Below, in pieces: positions 37,485 through 46,257 of a stretch of DNA of 64,000 nt. Both the position numbers and the translations under genes were made by a program. How positions within the stretch are numbered: position 1 is the first letter of the stretch; each line of letters begins with the position of its first letter. Origin of the DNA: Mycolicibacterium rufum. GTDB taxonomy: Bacteria; Actinomycetota; Actinomycetes; Mycobacteriales; Mycobacteriaceae. The notes below the pieces were generated by a model. It was not told the origin of the DNA. It saw only the letters and a list, made by a program, of their open reading frames with translations, and made no database searches. The stretch spans positions 3,968,001 through 4,032,000 of the forward strand of contig NZ_CP092427.2 in assembly GCF_022374875.2 (NCBI RefSeq). The letters run 5' to 3'.

Positions 37485-38590
37485 TGCTCGGCGCGGCGCT
37501 GCGGTTCGGGTTCGGGACGGCGTCCCTGCTGGCCGGCGGCTGGGTGCTGCGGGCGTTGCAGGGCACTCCGGAGTCGCTGGGGGCCACCCCGGCCGAGATC
37601 GCCCCGGTGGCGCGGCGCTCACCGCAGTACCGCGACGGGAAGTTCGTCAATCTCGAGGCCCCGTCGGGCATGACGGCCGATCGCGAGGCGCAGCGGATGC
37701 TGCTGCGCGATCTGGCCAATGCCGGGAACTCCGGCAAGCCGCCCCGCCCGATCCCGCTCGCCGATCCCCCGAAGGCCCATCCGGCGGCGGGGCCCGCCGC
37801 GGCCAGCTGGTACGGGCACTCCAGCGCGATGATCGAGGTCGACGGCTACCGGGTGCTCGCCGACCCGGTGTGGAGCCGGCGGTGTTCGCCGTCGCGGACG
37901 GTCGGACCCGCACGTATGCACGAGGTCCCGCTGCTGATCGAGGCCTTGCCCGCCGTCGACGCGGTGGTGATCAGCCACGACCACTACGACCACCTCGACA
38001 TCGACACCATCGTCGCGCTGGCGCACAGCCAGCGGGCGCCGTTCCTGGTGCCGCTGGGTATCGGCGCACACCTGCGCAAATGGGGCATCCCGGAGAGCAG
38101 GATCGTCGAGCTCGACTGGTACGAATCCCACCGGATCGGTGACCTGACGCTGGTGTGCACCCCGGCCCGGCACTTCTCCGGCCGGCTGTTCGTCCGCGAC
38201 ACCACGCTGTGGGCGTCGTGGGTGGTGAAGGGGCCGTCGCACCGCGCCTTCTTCGGCGGCGACACCGGCTACACCAAGAGCTTCGCCGAGATCGGCGCCG
38301 AGTTCGGTCCGTTCGACCTGACACTGCTGCCGATCGGGGCCTACCATCCGGCCTTCTCCGACATCCACATGAACCCCGAAGACGCGGTCCGCGCGCACCT
38401 GGACCTGACCGACGCCGGCCTGATGATGCCGATCCACTGGGCGACGTTCCGGCTCGCGCCGCACCCGTGGGCCGAGCCGGCCGAACGCCTGGCCGCCGCC
38501 GCCGACGCCGAGGGTGTGCGCATCTCCGTCCCGATCCCCGGGGGACGGGTGGACGGGGAATCGAGTTTCGACCCGTGGTGGCGCCGGTAG
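37484..38590 (+). CDS. Metallo-beta-lactamase-fold hydrolase, NAPE-PLD/UlaG-like (Rv0906-like)
   Basis: 368 residues. A short hydrophobic N-terminus (residues 1-20) may anchor it. Metal ligands: VISHDHYDHLDIDTI (HxHxDH), a His in CTPARHFSGR, GGDTGYTKSFAEI (bridging Asp), and MPIHWATFRLAPHPW. The segment ASWYGHSSAMIEVDGYRVLADPVW is typical of the N-acylphosphatidylethanolamine-hydrolysing phospholipase D-like group. Probably a phosphodiesterase or lipid hydrolase; substrate unknown. Overlaps echA6 by one base. Confidence 0.9.
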   Translation: MLGAALRFGFGTASLLAGGWVLRALQGTPESLGATPAEIAPVARRSPQYRDGKFVNLEAPSGMTADREAQRMLLRDLANAGNSGKPPRPIPLADPPKAHPAAGPAAASWYGHSSAMIEVDGYRVLADPVWSRRCSPSRTVGPARMHEVPLLIEALPAVDAVVISHDHYDHLDIDTIVALAHSQRAPFLVPLGIGAHLRKWGIPESRIVELDWYESHRIGDLTLVCTPARHFSGRLFVRDTTLWASWVVKGPSHRAFFGGDTGYTKSFAEIGAEFGPFDLTLLPIGAYHPAFSDIHMNPEDAVRAHLDLTDAGLMMPIHWATFRLAPHPWAEPAERLAAAADAEGVRISVPIPGGRVDGESSFDPWWRR

Positions 38591-38605
38591 ACGGTGCCGA
38601 CGGGT

Positions 38606-38611
38606 TACCGT
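38606..38611 (+). promoter_or_regulatory. Putative -10 upstream of the lipoprotein gene
   Basis: TACCGT ends 6 bases before ATG 38618, consistent with a leaderless start internal to the operon. Confidence 0.4.
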
Positions 38612-38617
38612 TCGATC

Positions 38618-40210
38618 ATGAAACCCCGGGTCGCCGCGTTGGCGATGCTCGCCGTGCTGGTCGCCGGCTGCGGCGCCGACGCTTCATCGACCCAGCCTTC
38701 CCCGCCGCCGCCGTCCACCGGTCAGGCCGGGGACACCCCGCCTCCGCTGGTGCCCGCGATGCCACTGCCCGACAACGCGGTCGATGCCGCGGTGGGCAGG
38801 CTCGACGAGCTCGCCGGGGACCTGATGCGCAAGTCGGGCATCCCGGGCATGGCGGTGGCCGTCGTCCACGCAGGAAAAACCGCCTACGCCAAGGGTTTCG
38901 GCGTCAAGAACGCGACGCTGCCCGATGATCCCGGTAACCGCGTCGATCCGGACACCGTCTTCCAGCTGGCATCGGTGTCCAAATCGCTGGCGGCCACCGT
39001 GGTGGCCCACCAGGTCGGTGTCAAGTCGGTGGACTGGAACACCCCGATCACCGCGAAGCTGCCGTGGTTCGCACTGTCCGATCCGGCCGTCACCCCGGTG
39101 GTGTCGATCGGGGACATGATGTCGCACCGCTCCGGACTGCCCGACCATGCCGGCGACCAGCTCGAGGACCTCGGCTACGACCGCAGGCAGGTGCTGGAGA
39201 AGCTGCGCGACTATCCGCTCGATCCCTTCCGGATCTCCTACGCCTACACCAACTTCGGCTTCACCGCCGGCGCGGAGGCGGCCGCGGTGGCCGCGGGCAA
39301 ACCGTGGGAGGACCTCGCCGCCGACGTCCTGTTCGGCCCGCTGGCGATGACGACGGCCAGCTACCGCTACGCCGACTACGCGCAGCGGCCCGACCGCGCC
39401 GTGGGCCACATCCGTATCGACGACTCCTATCAGCCGCGCTACATCCGCGATGCCGACGCCGAGGGGCCGGCCGGCGGGGCCAGCGCCTCGGTACAGGACA
39501 TGACTCACTGGCTGGCCATGATGCTGGCCGACGGCAGTTATCAGGGCAAGCAGGTCATCGACAGCGCCGCCCTGCTGCCTGCGGTCACCCCGCAGATCGT
39601 GTCGAGCCCGGCCACCGAGCCGGCGATGCGTTCGGGCTTCTACGGATTCGGCTTCAACGTCGGCACCACCTCGGCGGCGCGGACCGAGCTGAGTCACTCG
39701 GGAGCGTTCGAACTCGGCGCCGGAACGAACGTGCTGATCCTGCCGTCGGCCGACGTGGCGATCGTGGTGCTCACCAACGCCACGCCGATCGGTGTCCCCG
39801 AGACGTTGACCGCCGAGTTCGCCGACCTCGTGCAGTTCGGTGAGATCCGGCAGGACTGGTACGGCCTGTACCGCAAGGCTTTCGAGGCCATGGACGCCCC
39901 GGTCGGCTCGCTGGTGGGTAAGAGCCCGCCCGCCGACCCCGCGGCGCCGGCGCCCCTCGCGAGCTACGCGGGCACCTATCGCAACGATTTCTGGGGCGCG
40001 GCGACCGTCACCGAGCGCGACGGCAGGCTGCGCCTGAAGCTGGGCACCACGCTGGATGTGGAGCTGCGGCACTGGGACGGCAACGTCTTCACGTTCTCGT
40101 TCGTCACCGAGAACGCCCCACCGGGCACGGTGTCGACGGCGACGTTCGACGGTGACCGGTTGACGCTGGAGTACTACGACGCCGACGGCAAGGGGGTGTT
40201 CGTCCGGTGA
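38618..40210 (+). CDS. Beta-lactamase-like serine hydrolase lipoprotein (Rv0907-like)
   Basis: 530 residues. Signal peptide ends in lipobox LVAGC (Cys about residue 17), followed by a Ser/Pro linker, so it is probably anchored outside the membrane. Class C beta-lactamase/esterase fold: SVSK (S-x-x-K nucleophile), YTNFG (Y-x-N) and SHSGAFELG (HSG in place of KTG). A C-terminal lipocalin-like domain ([27 protein letters not shown]) begins about residue 450. Probably a D-aminopeptidase or esterase. Start chosen at the signal peptide Met. It overlaps ctpE by 4 bp. Confidence 0.92.
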   Translation: MKPRVAALAMLAVLVAGCGADASSTQPSPPPPSTGQAGDTPPPLVPAMPLPDNAVDAAVGRLDELAGDLMRKSGIPGMAVAVVHAGKTAYAKGFGVKNATLPDDPGNRVDPDTVFQLASVSKSLAATVVAHQVGVKSVDWNTPITAKLPWFALSDPAVTPVVSIGDMMSHRSGLPDHAGDQLEDLGYDRRQVLEKLRDYPLDPFRISYAYTNFGFTAGAEAAAVAAGKPWEDLAADVLFGPLAMTTASYRYADYAQRPDRAVGHIRIDDSYQPRYIRDADAEGPAGGASASVQDMTHWLAMMLADGSYQGKQVIDSAALLPAVTPQIVSSPATEPAMRSGFYGFGFNVGTTSAARTELSHSGAFELGAGTNVLILPSADVAIVVLTNATPIGVPETLTAEFADLVQFGEIRQDWYGLYRKAFEAMDAPVGSLVGKSPPADPAAPAPLASYAGTYRNDFWGAATVTERDGRLRLKLGTTLDVELRHWDGNVFTFSFVTENAPPGTVSTATFDGDRLTLEYYDADGKGVFVR

Positions 40211-42594
40211 CCACCGTGGTCTCCGTGGGCTTGACCGATGCCGAGGTCGCCCAGCGCGTCGCCGAGGGCGAGACCAACGACGTCCCGACCCGGGCGGCGC
40301 GCAGCACCTCGGAGATCGTCCGCGGCAACGTGTTCACCCGGATCAACGCGATTCTCGGCGTGCTGCTGATCATCGTGTTGTCCACCGGTTCGGTGATCAA
40401 CGGCGCCTTCGGGTTGCTCATCATCGCCAACAGCGCGATCGGCATCATCCAGGAGCTGCGCGCCAAGCGGACGCTCGACAAGCTCGCGATCGTCGGTCAG
40501 GCCAAACCGTTGGTACGCAGGCAGTCTCGCACCGAGCCGCTGCTTCCCAGTGAGGTCGTGCTCGACGATGTGATCGAGCTGGGGCCCGGCGACCAGATCG
40601 TCGTCGACGGCGACATCCTCGAGGCGGCCAACCTGGAGGTCGACGAGTCGCTACTGACGGGTGAGGCGGACCCGATCGCCAAGAGCGTGGGCGACCACGT
40701 GATGTCGGGCAGCTTCGTGGTGGCCGGCGGCGGCGCCTACCGGGCCACCAAGGTCGGCCGCGAGGCGTATGCCGCCAAGCTGGCCGAGGAGGCCAGCAAG
40801 TTCACGCTCGTGAAATCCGAACTGCGCAGCGGCATCAACCGGATCCTGCAGTTCATCACCTACCTGCTGGTTCCTGCGGGGGCGCTGACGATCTACACCC
40901 AGCTGTTCACCACCGACGCGGGATGGCAGGAGTCGGTGCTGCGCATGGTCGGCGCGCTGGTGCCGATGGTGCCCGAAGGGCTGGTGTTGATGACCTCGAT
41001 CGCGTTCGCGGTCGGGGTGGTACGGCTGGGCCGGCGGCAGTGCCTGGTCAACGAGCTCCCGGCGATCGAGGGCCTGGCCCGCGTGGACGTGGTGTGTGCC
41101 GACAAGACCGGCACCCTGACCGAGAACGGCATGCGCGTCAGCGACGTCACGACGCTCGACACGCCGGAGGTGGCCGACGTACTGGCCCAACTCGCCGCCG
41201 ACGACCCCCGGCCCAACGCCAGCATGGCCGCGATCGCCGAGGCCTACCGAATGCCGCCGGGCTGGACCGCGACGGCCACCGCGCCGTTCAAGTCGGCGAC
41301 CAAGTGGAGCGGCACCTCCTACGGCGAGCACGGCAACTGGGTGATCGGCGCGCCCGACGTGCTGCTGGATCCGGCGTCGTCGGTGGCCGAGGAGGCCGAG
41401 CGCATCGGTGCCCGCGGCCTGCGGGTGCTGCTGCTCGGCTCCAGTGACGTCGCGGTCGACGATCCGGGCGCACCGGGCACCGTCACCCCCGCCGCGCTGG
41501 TGGTGCTGGAGCAGCGCGTGCGTCCCGACGCCCGCGACACCCTCGATTACTTCGCCTCCCAGCGCGTGTCGGTCAAGGTGATCTCCGGGGACAACGCGGT
41601 CTCGGTCGGCGCGGTCGCCGGGTCCCTGGGGCTGACGGGGGAGACGATGGACGCGCGCCGGCTGCCATCCGAGCCGGACCGGCTGGCCGAGACCCTGGAG
41701 GAGTACACGACGTTCGGCCGGGTCCGGCCCGACCAGAAGCGGTCCATGGTGCACGCGCTGCAGTCGCGGGGTCACACCGTCGCGATGACGGGCGACGGCG
41801 TCAACGACGTGTTGGCGCTCAAGGACGCCGACATCGGTGTCGCGATGGGGTCGGGTAGTTCGGCCTCGCGGGCGGTGGCGCAGATCGTGTTGCTGGACAA
41901 CAAGTTCGCCACCCTGCCCTACGTGGTGGGGGAGGGCAGGCGGGTGATCGGCAACATCGAACGCGTCTCCAACCTGTTCCTCACCAAGACGGTGTACTCG
42001 GTGCTGCTCGCGGTGCTCGTCGGGCTGGCAGGCCTGTCGGCGAAGATCTTCGGCACCGATCCGCTGTTGTTTCCGTTCCAGCCGATCCACGTCACCATCG
42101 CGGCATGGTTCACCATCGGCATCCCCGCGTTCATCCTGTCGCTGGCGCCCAACGCCGAACGCGCCCACTCGGGTTTCGTGCGGCGCGTGATGACCTCGGC
42201 GCTGCCGTCGGGGCTGGCGGTCGGGACCGCGACGTTCGTCTCGTACCTGCTGGCCTATCAGGGCAGGGCGGCGAGCGAGGTCGAACAGACGCAGGCCTCG
42301 ACCGCGGCGCTGATCACCCTGCTGGTCTCGGCGCTGTGGGTGCTGGCGGTGGTCGCGCGGCCCTACGAGTGGTGGCGGGTGGCGCTGGTCGCGGCGTCCG
42401 CGCTGGCCTACGTGGTGATCTTCTCCCTGCCGCTCGCGCGTGATCTGTTCATGCTCGACCCGTCGAACGTCGCGACGACGTCGACGGCGCTGGGGGTCGG
42501 GGTGCTCGGCGCGGTCGCAGTGGAGGCGATCTGGTGGGCCCAGGGCGCCGTTCTGGGCGAAACCCGCAGGCTGTGGCGTTCGCCCGACCGGTAA
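40207..42594 (+). CDS. ctpE: P-type cation ATPase CtpE
   Basis: 795 residues. Actuator motif LTGEADPI, phosphorylation site [54 protein letters not shown] hinge, and membrane motif MVPEGLVLM (PEGL). About ten membrane helices, six of them after the catalytic domain. M. smegmatis/M. tuberculosis CtpE is reported to import Ca2+. It has no heavy-metal domain. GTG start overlaps the lipoprotein gene (GTGA); synteny Rv0908. Confidence 0.95.
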   Translation: MTTVVSVGLTDAEVAQRVAEGETNDVPTRAARSTSEIVRGNVFTRINAILGVLLIIVLSTGSVINGAFGLLIIANSAIGIIQELRAKRTLDKLAIVGQAKPLVRRQSRTEPLLPSEVVLDDVIELGPGDQIVVDGDILEAANLEVDESLLTGEADPIAKSVGDHVMSGSFVVAGGGAYRATKVGREAYAAKLAEEASKFTLVKSELRSGINRILQFITYLLVPAGALTIYTQLFTTDAGWQESVLRMVGALVPMVPEGLVLMTSIAFAVGVVRLGRRQCLVNELPAIEGLARVDVVCADKTGTLTENGMRVSDVTTLDTPEVADVLAQLAADDPRPNASMAAIAEAYRMPPGWTATATAPFKSATKWSGTSYGEHGNWVIGAPDVLLDPASSVAEEAERIGARGLRVLLLGSSDVAVDDPGAPGTVTPAALVVLEQRVRPDARDTLDYFASQRVSVKVISGDNAVSVGAVAGSLGLTGETMDARRLPSEPDRLAETLEEYTTFGRVRPDQKRSMVHALQSRGHTVAMTGDGVNDVLALKDADIGVAMGSGSSASRAVAQIVLLDNKFATLPYVVGEGRRVIGNIERVSNLFLTKTVYSVLLAVLVGLAGLSAKIFGTDPLLFPFQPIHVTIAAWFTIGIPAFILSLAPNAERAHSGFVRRVMTSALPSGLAVGTATFVSYLLAYQGRAASEVEQTQASTAALITLLVSALWVLAVVARPYEWWRVALVAASALAYVVIFSLPLARDLFMLDPSNVATTSTALGVGVLGAVAVEAIWWAQGAVLGETRRLWRSPDR

Positions 42595-42597
42595 AGT
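42592..42597 (+). promoter_or_regulatory. Putative -10 made from the ctpE stop codon
   Basis: TAAAGT starts with the TAA stop of ctpE and ends 7 bases before the ATG of the Rv0909-like gene. TANNNT with leaderless spacing; would give this gene its own promoter. Confidence 0.45.
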
Positions 42598-42604
42598 CGG
42601 GCCC

Positions 42605-42871
42605 ATGGGATTTTTGGACAAGGCGAAGGATCTTCTTTCCAAGAACGCCGACAAAGTGGACACCGTGATCGACAAGGCCGGTGACCTCGTGGACAAGAAG
42701 ACGCAGGGCAAGTACGCGTCCACTGTCGACAAGGTGCAGGACGCCGCCAGGAAGGCCGTCGCCGACCAGACCGGCCCCCAGCAACCGCAGCAGCCGCAGC
42801 AGCCCCCGGTGCCACCGCCGCCCCCGGTGCCGCCGCAGCAGGAGCCCCCGACCGCGCCTCCGGTCTCCTAG
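42605..42871 (+). CDS. MT0933-type antitoxin-like protein (Rv0909-like) with Pro/Gln tail
   Basis: 88 residues. The first 58 (MGFLDKAKDLLSKNADKVDT...VQDAARKAVADQ) are an amphipathic helical repeat matching the Rv0909 antitoxin family. The rest is a low-complexity Gln/Pro tail (QQPQQPQQPPVPPPPPVPP) that makes it much longer than the 59-residue M. tuberculosis protein. Proposed to neutralise the downstream Rv0910-like protein. Six bases separate the two genes. Confidence 0.8.
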   Translation: MGFLDKAKDLLSKNADKVDTVIDKAGDLVDKKTQGKYASTVDKVQDAARKAVADQTGPQQPQQPQQPPVPPPPPVPPQQEPPTAPPVS

Positions 42872-42877
42872 CGGCGT

Positions 42878-43315
42878 ATGGCCAAGCTCTCGGTTTCGGT
42901 CGACGTGCCGCTACCTCCCGAACAGGCCTGGGAGAGCGCGTCGGACCTGTCCCGCTACAAGGAGTGGCTCTCCATCCACCGGGTGTGGAGATCCCCGCTG
43001 CCCGACACCATCGACAAGGGCACGACGCTCGACTCGATCGTCGAGGTCAAGGGCATGCTCAACCGCGTGCGCTGGACCGTCGTGCACTTCAAGCCGCCGG
43101 AGGCGATGACGCTCAACGGCGACGGCCGCGGTGGTGTGAAGGTCAAGCTGATCGGCAAGGTGAAGCCCGCCGGTCAGGGCTCCACGGTGCAGTTCGACGT
43201 CCACCTCGGCGGGCCGGCGCTGTTCGGTCCGATCGGCATGGTGGTCGCCGGCGCGCTGCGGAGCGACATCCAGGAGTCACTGAACCGCTTCAAGACGGTC
43301 TTCGCGCCCTCCTGA
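42878..43315 (+). CDS. SRPBCC-fold protein, Rv0910-like putative toxin
   Basis: 145 residues, START/Bet v1-like fold: N-terminal strand AKLSVSVDVPLPPEQAWESASDLSRYKEWLSIH, C-terminal long helix ALRSDIQESLNRFKTVF. Rv0909/Rv0910 are annotated as a toxin-antitoxin pair; the fold itself suggests binding of a hydrophobic ligand, so the toxin role should be treated with caution. Followed by a large hairpin. Confidence 0.82.
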   Translation: MAKLSVSVDVPLPPEQAWESASDLSRYKEWLSIHRVWRSPLPDTIDKGTTLDSIVEVKGMLNRVRWTVVHFKPPEAMTLNGDGRGGVKVKLIGKVKPAGQGSTVQFDVHLGGPALFGPIGMVVAGALRSDIQESLNRFKTVFAPS

Positions 43316-43321
43316 AGCCGC

Positions 43322-43381
43322 GCGAGCAGACAGGAACTCGTACTGATCGGGCCCGAAACGGCCGAGTTTGCGTCTGCTCGC
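43322..43381. terminator. Nested hairpin between convergent genes
   Basis: GCGAGCAGAC (43322-43331) pairs with GTCTGCTCGC (43372-43381). Inside, AACTCG (43335-43340) pairs with CGAGTT (43363-43368). The centre holds a palindrome TCGGGCCCGA (43347-43356). It lies between two converging genes; likely a bidirectional terminator or intergenic repeat. Confidence 0.6.
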
Positions 43382-43404
43382 AAGCGGGAGGTACCTGACG
43401 GCAG

Positions 43405-44055
43405 CTAGGCCAGCGCGTCGGCGATGGGGGTGTCGCCGGAGATCAGGTCGAAGGTGCGGCCCGCCGTGTGCGGCGCGTCGAGCACGCCGACGATCACCGC
43501 GGCGACATCGGCGCGCGGGACCGCGCCCCGTTCGGTGCGCTCGCCGATCGTCACCCGCCCGGTCGACGGATCGTCGGTGAGCCGTCCCGGCCGCACGATG
43601 GTGGTCGAAAGCGCTGCCCGGGAACGGATCTCGTCGTCCGCGGCGCCCTTGGCGCGCAGGTAGGCGACGAAGACCTCGTCGGCGGCGTCGTCGGGGGTGC
43701 CGGCATCGGCGCCCATGGCCGAGATCATCACGTAGCGGCGGACGCCGGCGGCCTCGGCGGCGTCGGCCAGCAGGATCGCCGCGTCGCGGTCCACGGTCAG
43801 CTTGCGGGCCGCTCCACTGCCCGGGCCTGCGCCCGCGGCGAAGACGACGGCATCGGCGCCGCGCAGATGCGTCGACACGTCGTCGACGCCGGCCTGCTCC
43901 AGGTCGAGCACGATGGGTTCGGCGCCCGCCGCGGCCAGGTCGGCCGCGTGCTCCGGGTTGCGGATCAGCCCGGCGACCGAGTCGCCCCGGGCGCTGAGCA
44001 ACGCCTCGGTGAGGAGCGCGATCTTGCCGTGTCCTCCCGCGATGACGACGCGCAC
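43405..44055 (-). CDS. NAD(P)-binding atypical SDR (NmrA/epimerase-like)
   Basis: 216 residues from GTG, with GGAGG 5 bases upstream. N-terminal Rossmann motif VVIAGGHGKIALLTEALL (G-x-x-G-x-I variant of the YwnB/SDR_a5 group), DAVVFAAGAG, RRYVMISAMGA and TTIVRPGRLTDDP. Probably a flavin- or quinone-type reductase or sugar-epimerase-like enzyme; substrate unknown. Upstream in-frame sequence is not protein-like and was excluded. Divergent from the esterase gene. Confidence 0.88.
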   Translation of the reverse strand: MRVVIAGGHGKIALLTEALLSARGDSVAGLIRNPEHAADLAAAGAEPIVLDLEQAGVDDVSTHLRGADAVVFAAGAGPGSGAARKLTVDRDAAILLADAAEAAGVRRYVMISAMGADAGTPDDAADEVFVAYLRAKGAADDEIRSRAALSTTIVRPGRLTDDPSTGRVTIGERTERGAVPRADVAAVIVGVLDAPHTAGRTFDLISGDTPIADALA

Positions 44056-44209
44056 GCGGACCTCCTTCTCGTCGACCGAGCAAGCACCCTCGTGTCTACC
44101 ACCGTCGGCGCGGGGTGAAGATGATGCGATGTCGCAGCCCGCCGGTGGACATCGCCGCGATGCCCGCCGTTTCGTTTCGGTCCACGGTGTTGTGTCAATA
44201 CTTGCGCCC

Positions 44210-45055
44210 GTGCCTCGGACCGCAGCTCGTTTCGTCGTCGTGATCGCCACGCTGCTCGGGATCGCCGCCGCCGCGGTGGGCCCCGCCTCCGCAGCCCCTG
44301 CCGCCGGGCAGGGCCTGCTCTCGATCGGCGGCATGCAGCGCACCTATCTCGTCCACGTACCGCCCGGGCCGGTCAACGGCCTGGTGATCAACCTGCACGG
44401 CGCCGGCCTCACCGGCCGCGACCAGCAGCTGACGACGAACTACGACGCCGCCGCCGACCGGTACGGCTTCGTCGTGGCCTACCCCGACGGCATCGACCTG
44501 AGCTGGGCCGACGGCCGGGGAGCCTCGGTGCCCGACCGGCAGGGCGTCGACGACGTCGGCTTCCTGTCCACACTGATCACCGAGCTCACCCGCCAGTACG
44601 CCGTCAACCCGGGCCGGGTGTTCGTGACCGGCATGTCGGCCGGTGCGTTCATGGCGCAGCGACTGGCCTGCGACCGCGCCGATCTGGTGGCGGCCGTGGT
44701 GCCCGTGGCCGGCACGCTCGGCGCGGCCGTTCCGTGCGCTCCGTCACGGCCGGTGTCGGTGCTCGAGGTGCACGGCGACGCCGACCCGGTGGTGCCGTTC
44801 GGCGGCGGTCCGATGGTCGGCCGGGGTGGCCCCAGCGTGATCGTGTCAGCGCCGGCGATGGCCGACCGGTGGCGTGCGGTCAACGGATGCCCGCCGCCCG
44901 CCGTCACGCCCGGCCGCACGGTGTCGACCGGATGCGCGGACGGCACCGTGGTCGACTTCGTCACGATTTCCGGCGGCGGGCACGTCTGGCCGACGTGGCC
45001 CGGCTTCGACGCCTCGGCGGCCGGCGCGGACTTCTTCGCCACGCACGGGCGCTGA
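44210..45055 (+). CDS. Secreted PHB-depolymerase/feruloyl-esterase-like hydrolase
   Basis: 281 residues. Signal peptide: RTAARFVVVIATLLGIAAAAV with a probable cleavage after ASA (about residue 28). Alpha/beta hydrolase core: oxyanion INLHGAGLTG, nucleophile GMSAGAFMAQRLAC, acid HGDADPVVPFGG and His in GGGHVWPTWP. Resembles LpqC/poly-3-hydroxybutyrate depolymerase-family esterases, which are extracellular. GTG at 44210 has AATACT ending 7 bases upstream, allowing a leaderless mRNA; a GTG at 44192 is an alternative. Convergent with the tetR gene. Confidence 0.87.
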   Translation: MPRTAARFVVVIATLLGIAAAAVGPASAAPAAGQGLLSIGGMQRTYLVHVPPGPVNGLVINLHGAGLTGRDQQLTTNYDAAADRYGFVVAYPDGIDLSWADGRGASVPDRQGVDDVGFLSTLITELTRQYAVNPGRVFVTGMSAGAFMAQRLACDRADLVAAVVPVAGTLGAAVPCAPSRPVSVLEVHGDADPVVPFGGGPMVGRGGPSVIVSAPAMADRWRAVNGCPPPAVTPGRTVSTGCADGTVVDFVTISGGGHVWPTWPGFDASAAGADFFATHGR

Positions 45056-45057
45056 CG

Positions 45058-45687
45058 TCAGACGCGGGTGCGCCGCAATCCGGGGAGCACCACCTCGTCG
45101 ACCAGGACGCGGACGGTCTCGTCGGTCGGCATCCGCTCGGAGATCAGACTGCGGAACACCAGGTAGCCGGGCAGCACGTCCCAGATCTCGGGGTCGATCG
45201 CCTCCGCGTCGATCTCACCACGGTCGACGGCGGCTGCCAGCACTTCCTCGATCATCGTATGACGGTGCCGAACGAACTTGTCCTGCATCGCCTTTCGCAG
45301 ATCGACGCTGTGCGACATCTCATTGAGCACCGCCCGCATCGTCATCGCGTGTTCCCGGGCCAGCGCGGCCACCCCGGTCCCGATCGCGATGAGGTCGTCA
45401 CGCAGGCTTCCGGTCTTCGGCGCGACCGCGGTCTCCCGGGTGCCCTCGATGAACGCCGCGAGCACCAGATCGGCCTTGGACGGCCAGCGCCGGTACACCG
45501 TGGCCTTGCTGGCCTTGGCCTCGGCGGCCACCGCGTCGACGGTCAGCCGGTCGTAGCCGTGTGACTGCAGCAGTCGCAGCGTCACGGTGAGCAGTTCGGC
45601 TTCCCGCTCGGTCCAGCAGCTCTGTCCGGGTTCGGCGGCGTCTTCCGTGGCGCTGGACGGCGACGAGTCGGGTACCACGGGCCTCAC
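45058..45687 (-). CDS. TetR-family repressor of the mmpS-mmpL locus
   Basis: 209 residues from GTG. N-terminal disordered leader ([22 protein letters not shown]), then [44 protein letters not shown] with the canonical [11 protein letters not shown] recognition helix. C-terminal domain TetR_C (AcrR type). Divergent from mmpS-mmpL, the common arrangement for TetR control of MmpS/MmpL export. The TACCG repeats at 45736 are a candidate operator. Confidence 0.9.
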   Translation of the reverse strand: MRPVVPDSSPSSATEDAAEPGQSCWTEREAELLTVTLRLLQSHGYDRLTVDAVAAEAKASKATVYRRWPSKADLVLAAFIEGTRETAVAPKTGSLRDDLIAIGTGVAALAREHAMTMRAVLNEMSHSVDLRKAMQDKFVRHRHTMIEEVLAAAVDRGEIDAEAIDPEIWDVLPGYLVFRSLISERMPTDETVRVLVDEVVLPGLRRTRV

Positions 45688-45735
45688 CTTCTTCGCCGTC
45701 GGTGCGCCGGATCCGCCAGCGCTTGCAGGGGACAG

Positions 45736-45760
45736 TACCGTACCGTACCGTTTCGTTCCG
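45736..45760. promoter_or_regulatory. Pentamer repeat in the tetR/mmpS divergent region
   Basis: TACCG occurs three times in tandem (45736-45750), followed by TTTCG and TTCCG. Located 49 bases from the tetR start and 51 from mmpS; a plausible TetR binding region. Confidence 0.45.
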
Positions 45761-45810
45761 GCCGCCTGCCGGCGTGCCGGCTGTCGGGGCGATCGGAAGT
45801 GGGCTCGCGG

Positions 45811-46257
45811 ATGAGCAGGGTGTCGGTCGGAAGCGTGGTCAGGCGGCGGTGGACGGTGATCGTCACCGTGGTCGTCGTCGCGATCGTCGCGTTCAGCGTC
45901 TACCGCCTGCACGGCATCTTCGGCTCCACCAACACCGTGTCGCGGCCCAGTGCGGACACCCTGGAGAACACCGGCTACAACCCCAAGCGCGTGCTGTTCG
46001 AGGTGTTCGGCTCGCCCGGCACCGTAGCGACGATCAACTACCTCGACGCGAACGCTCAGCCCCAGCGGGCCGACGACGTCACGCTGCCGTGGTCGACGAC
46101 GTTGACCACCGACGACCCCACCCTGTTCGCCGACCTGCGCGCGCAGGGCGACGGCGCCCAGATCGGCTGCCGCATCACGGTCAACGGCATCGTCAAGGAC
46201 GAGAGGACCACGGACAACGTGAACGGATACATCTCGTGCCTGGACAAGTCCGCATGA
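45811..46257 (+). CDS. MmpS-family periplasmic accessory protein
   Basis: 148 residues. One membrane helix (about 14-35, [23 protein letters not shown]) followed by the MmpS beta-sandwich domain ([62 protein letters not shown]-terminal Cys). Partners with MmpL in lipid/siderophore export or azole-type efflux. ATG 45811 preferred; GTG 45799 would add four residues. Overlaps mmpL by 4 bp (ATGA). Confidence 0.92.
   Translation: MSRVSVGSVVRRRWTVIVTVVVVAIVAFSVYRLHGIFGSTNTVSRPSADTLENTGYNPKRVLFEVFGSPGTVATINYLDANAQPQRADDVTLPWSTTLTTDDPTLFADLRAQGDGAQIGCRITVNGIVKDERTTDNVNGYISCLDKSA

Noticed and set aside
45702..46253. Upstream extension of mmpL to a frame starting at 45702
   Set aside because: The extension is an Arg-rich shadow of mmpS; the true start is ATG 46254 overlapping the mmpS stop.
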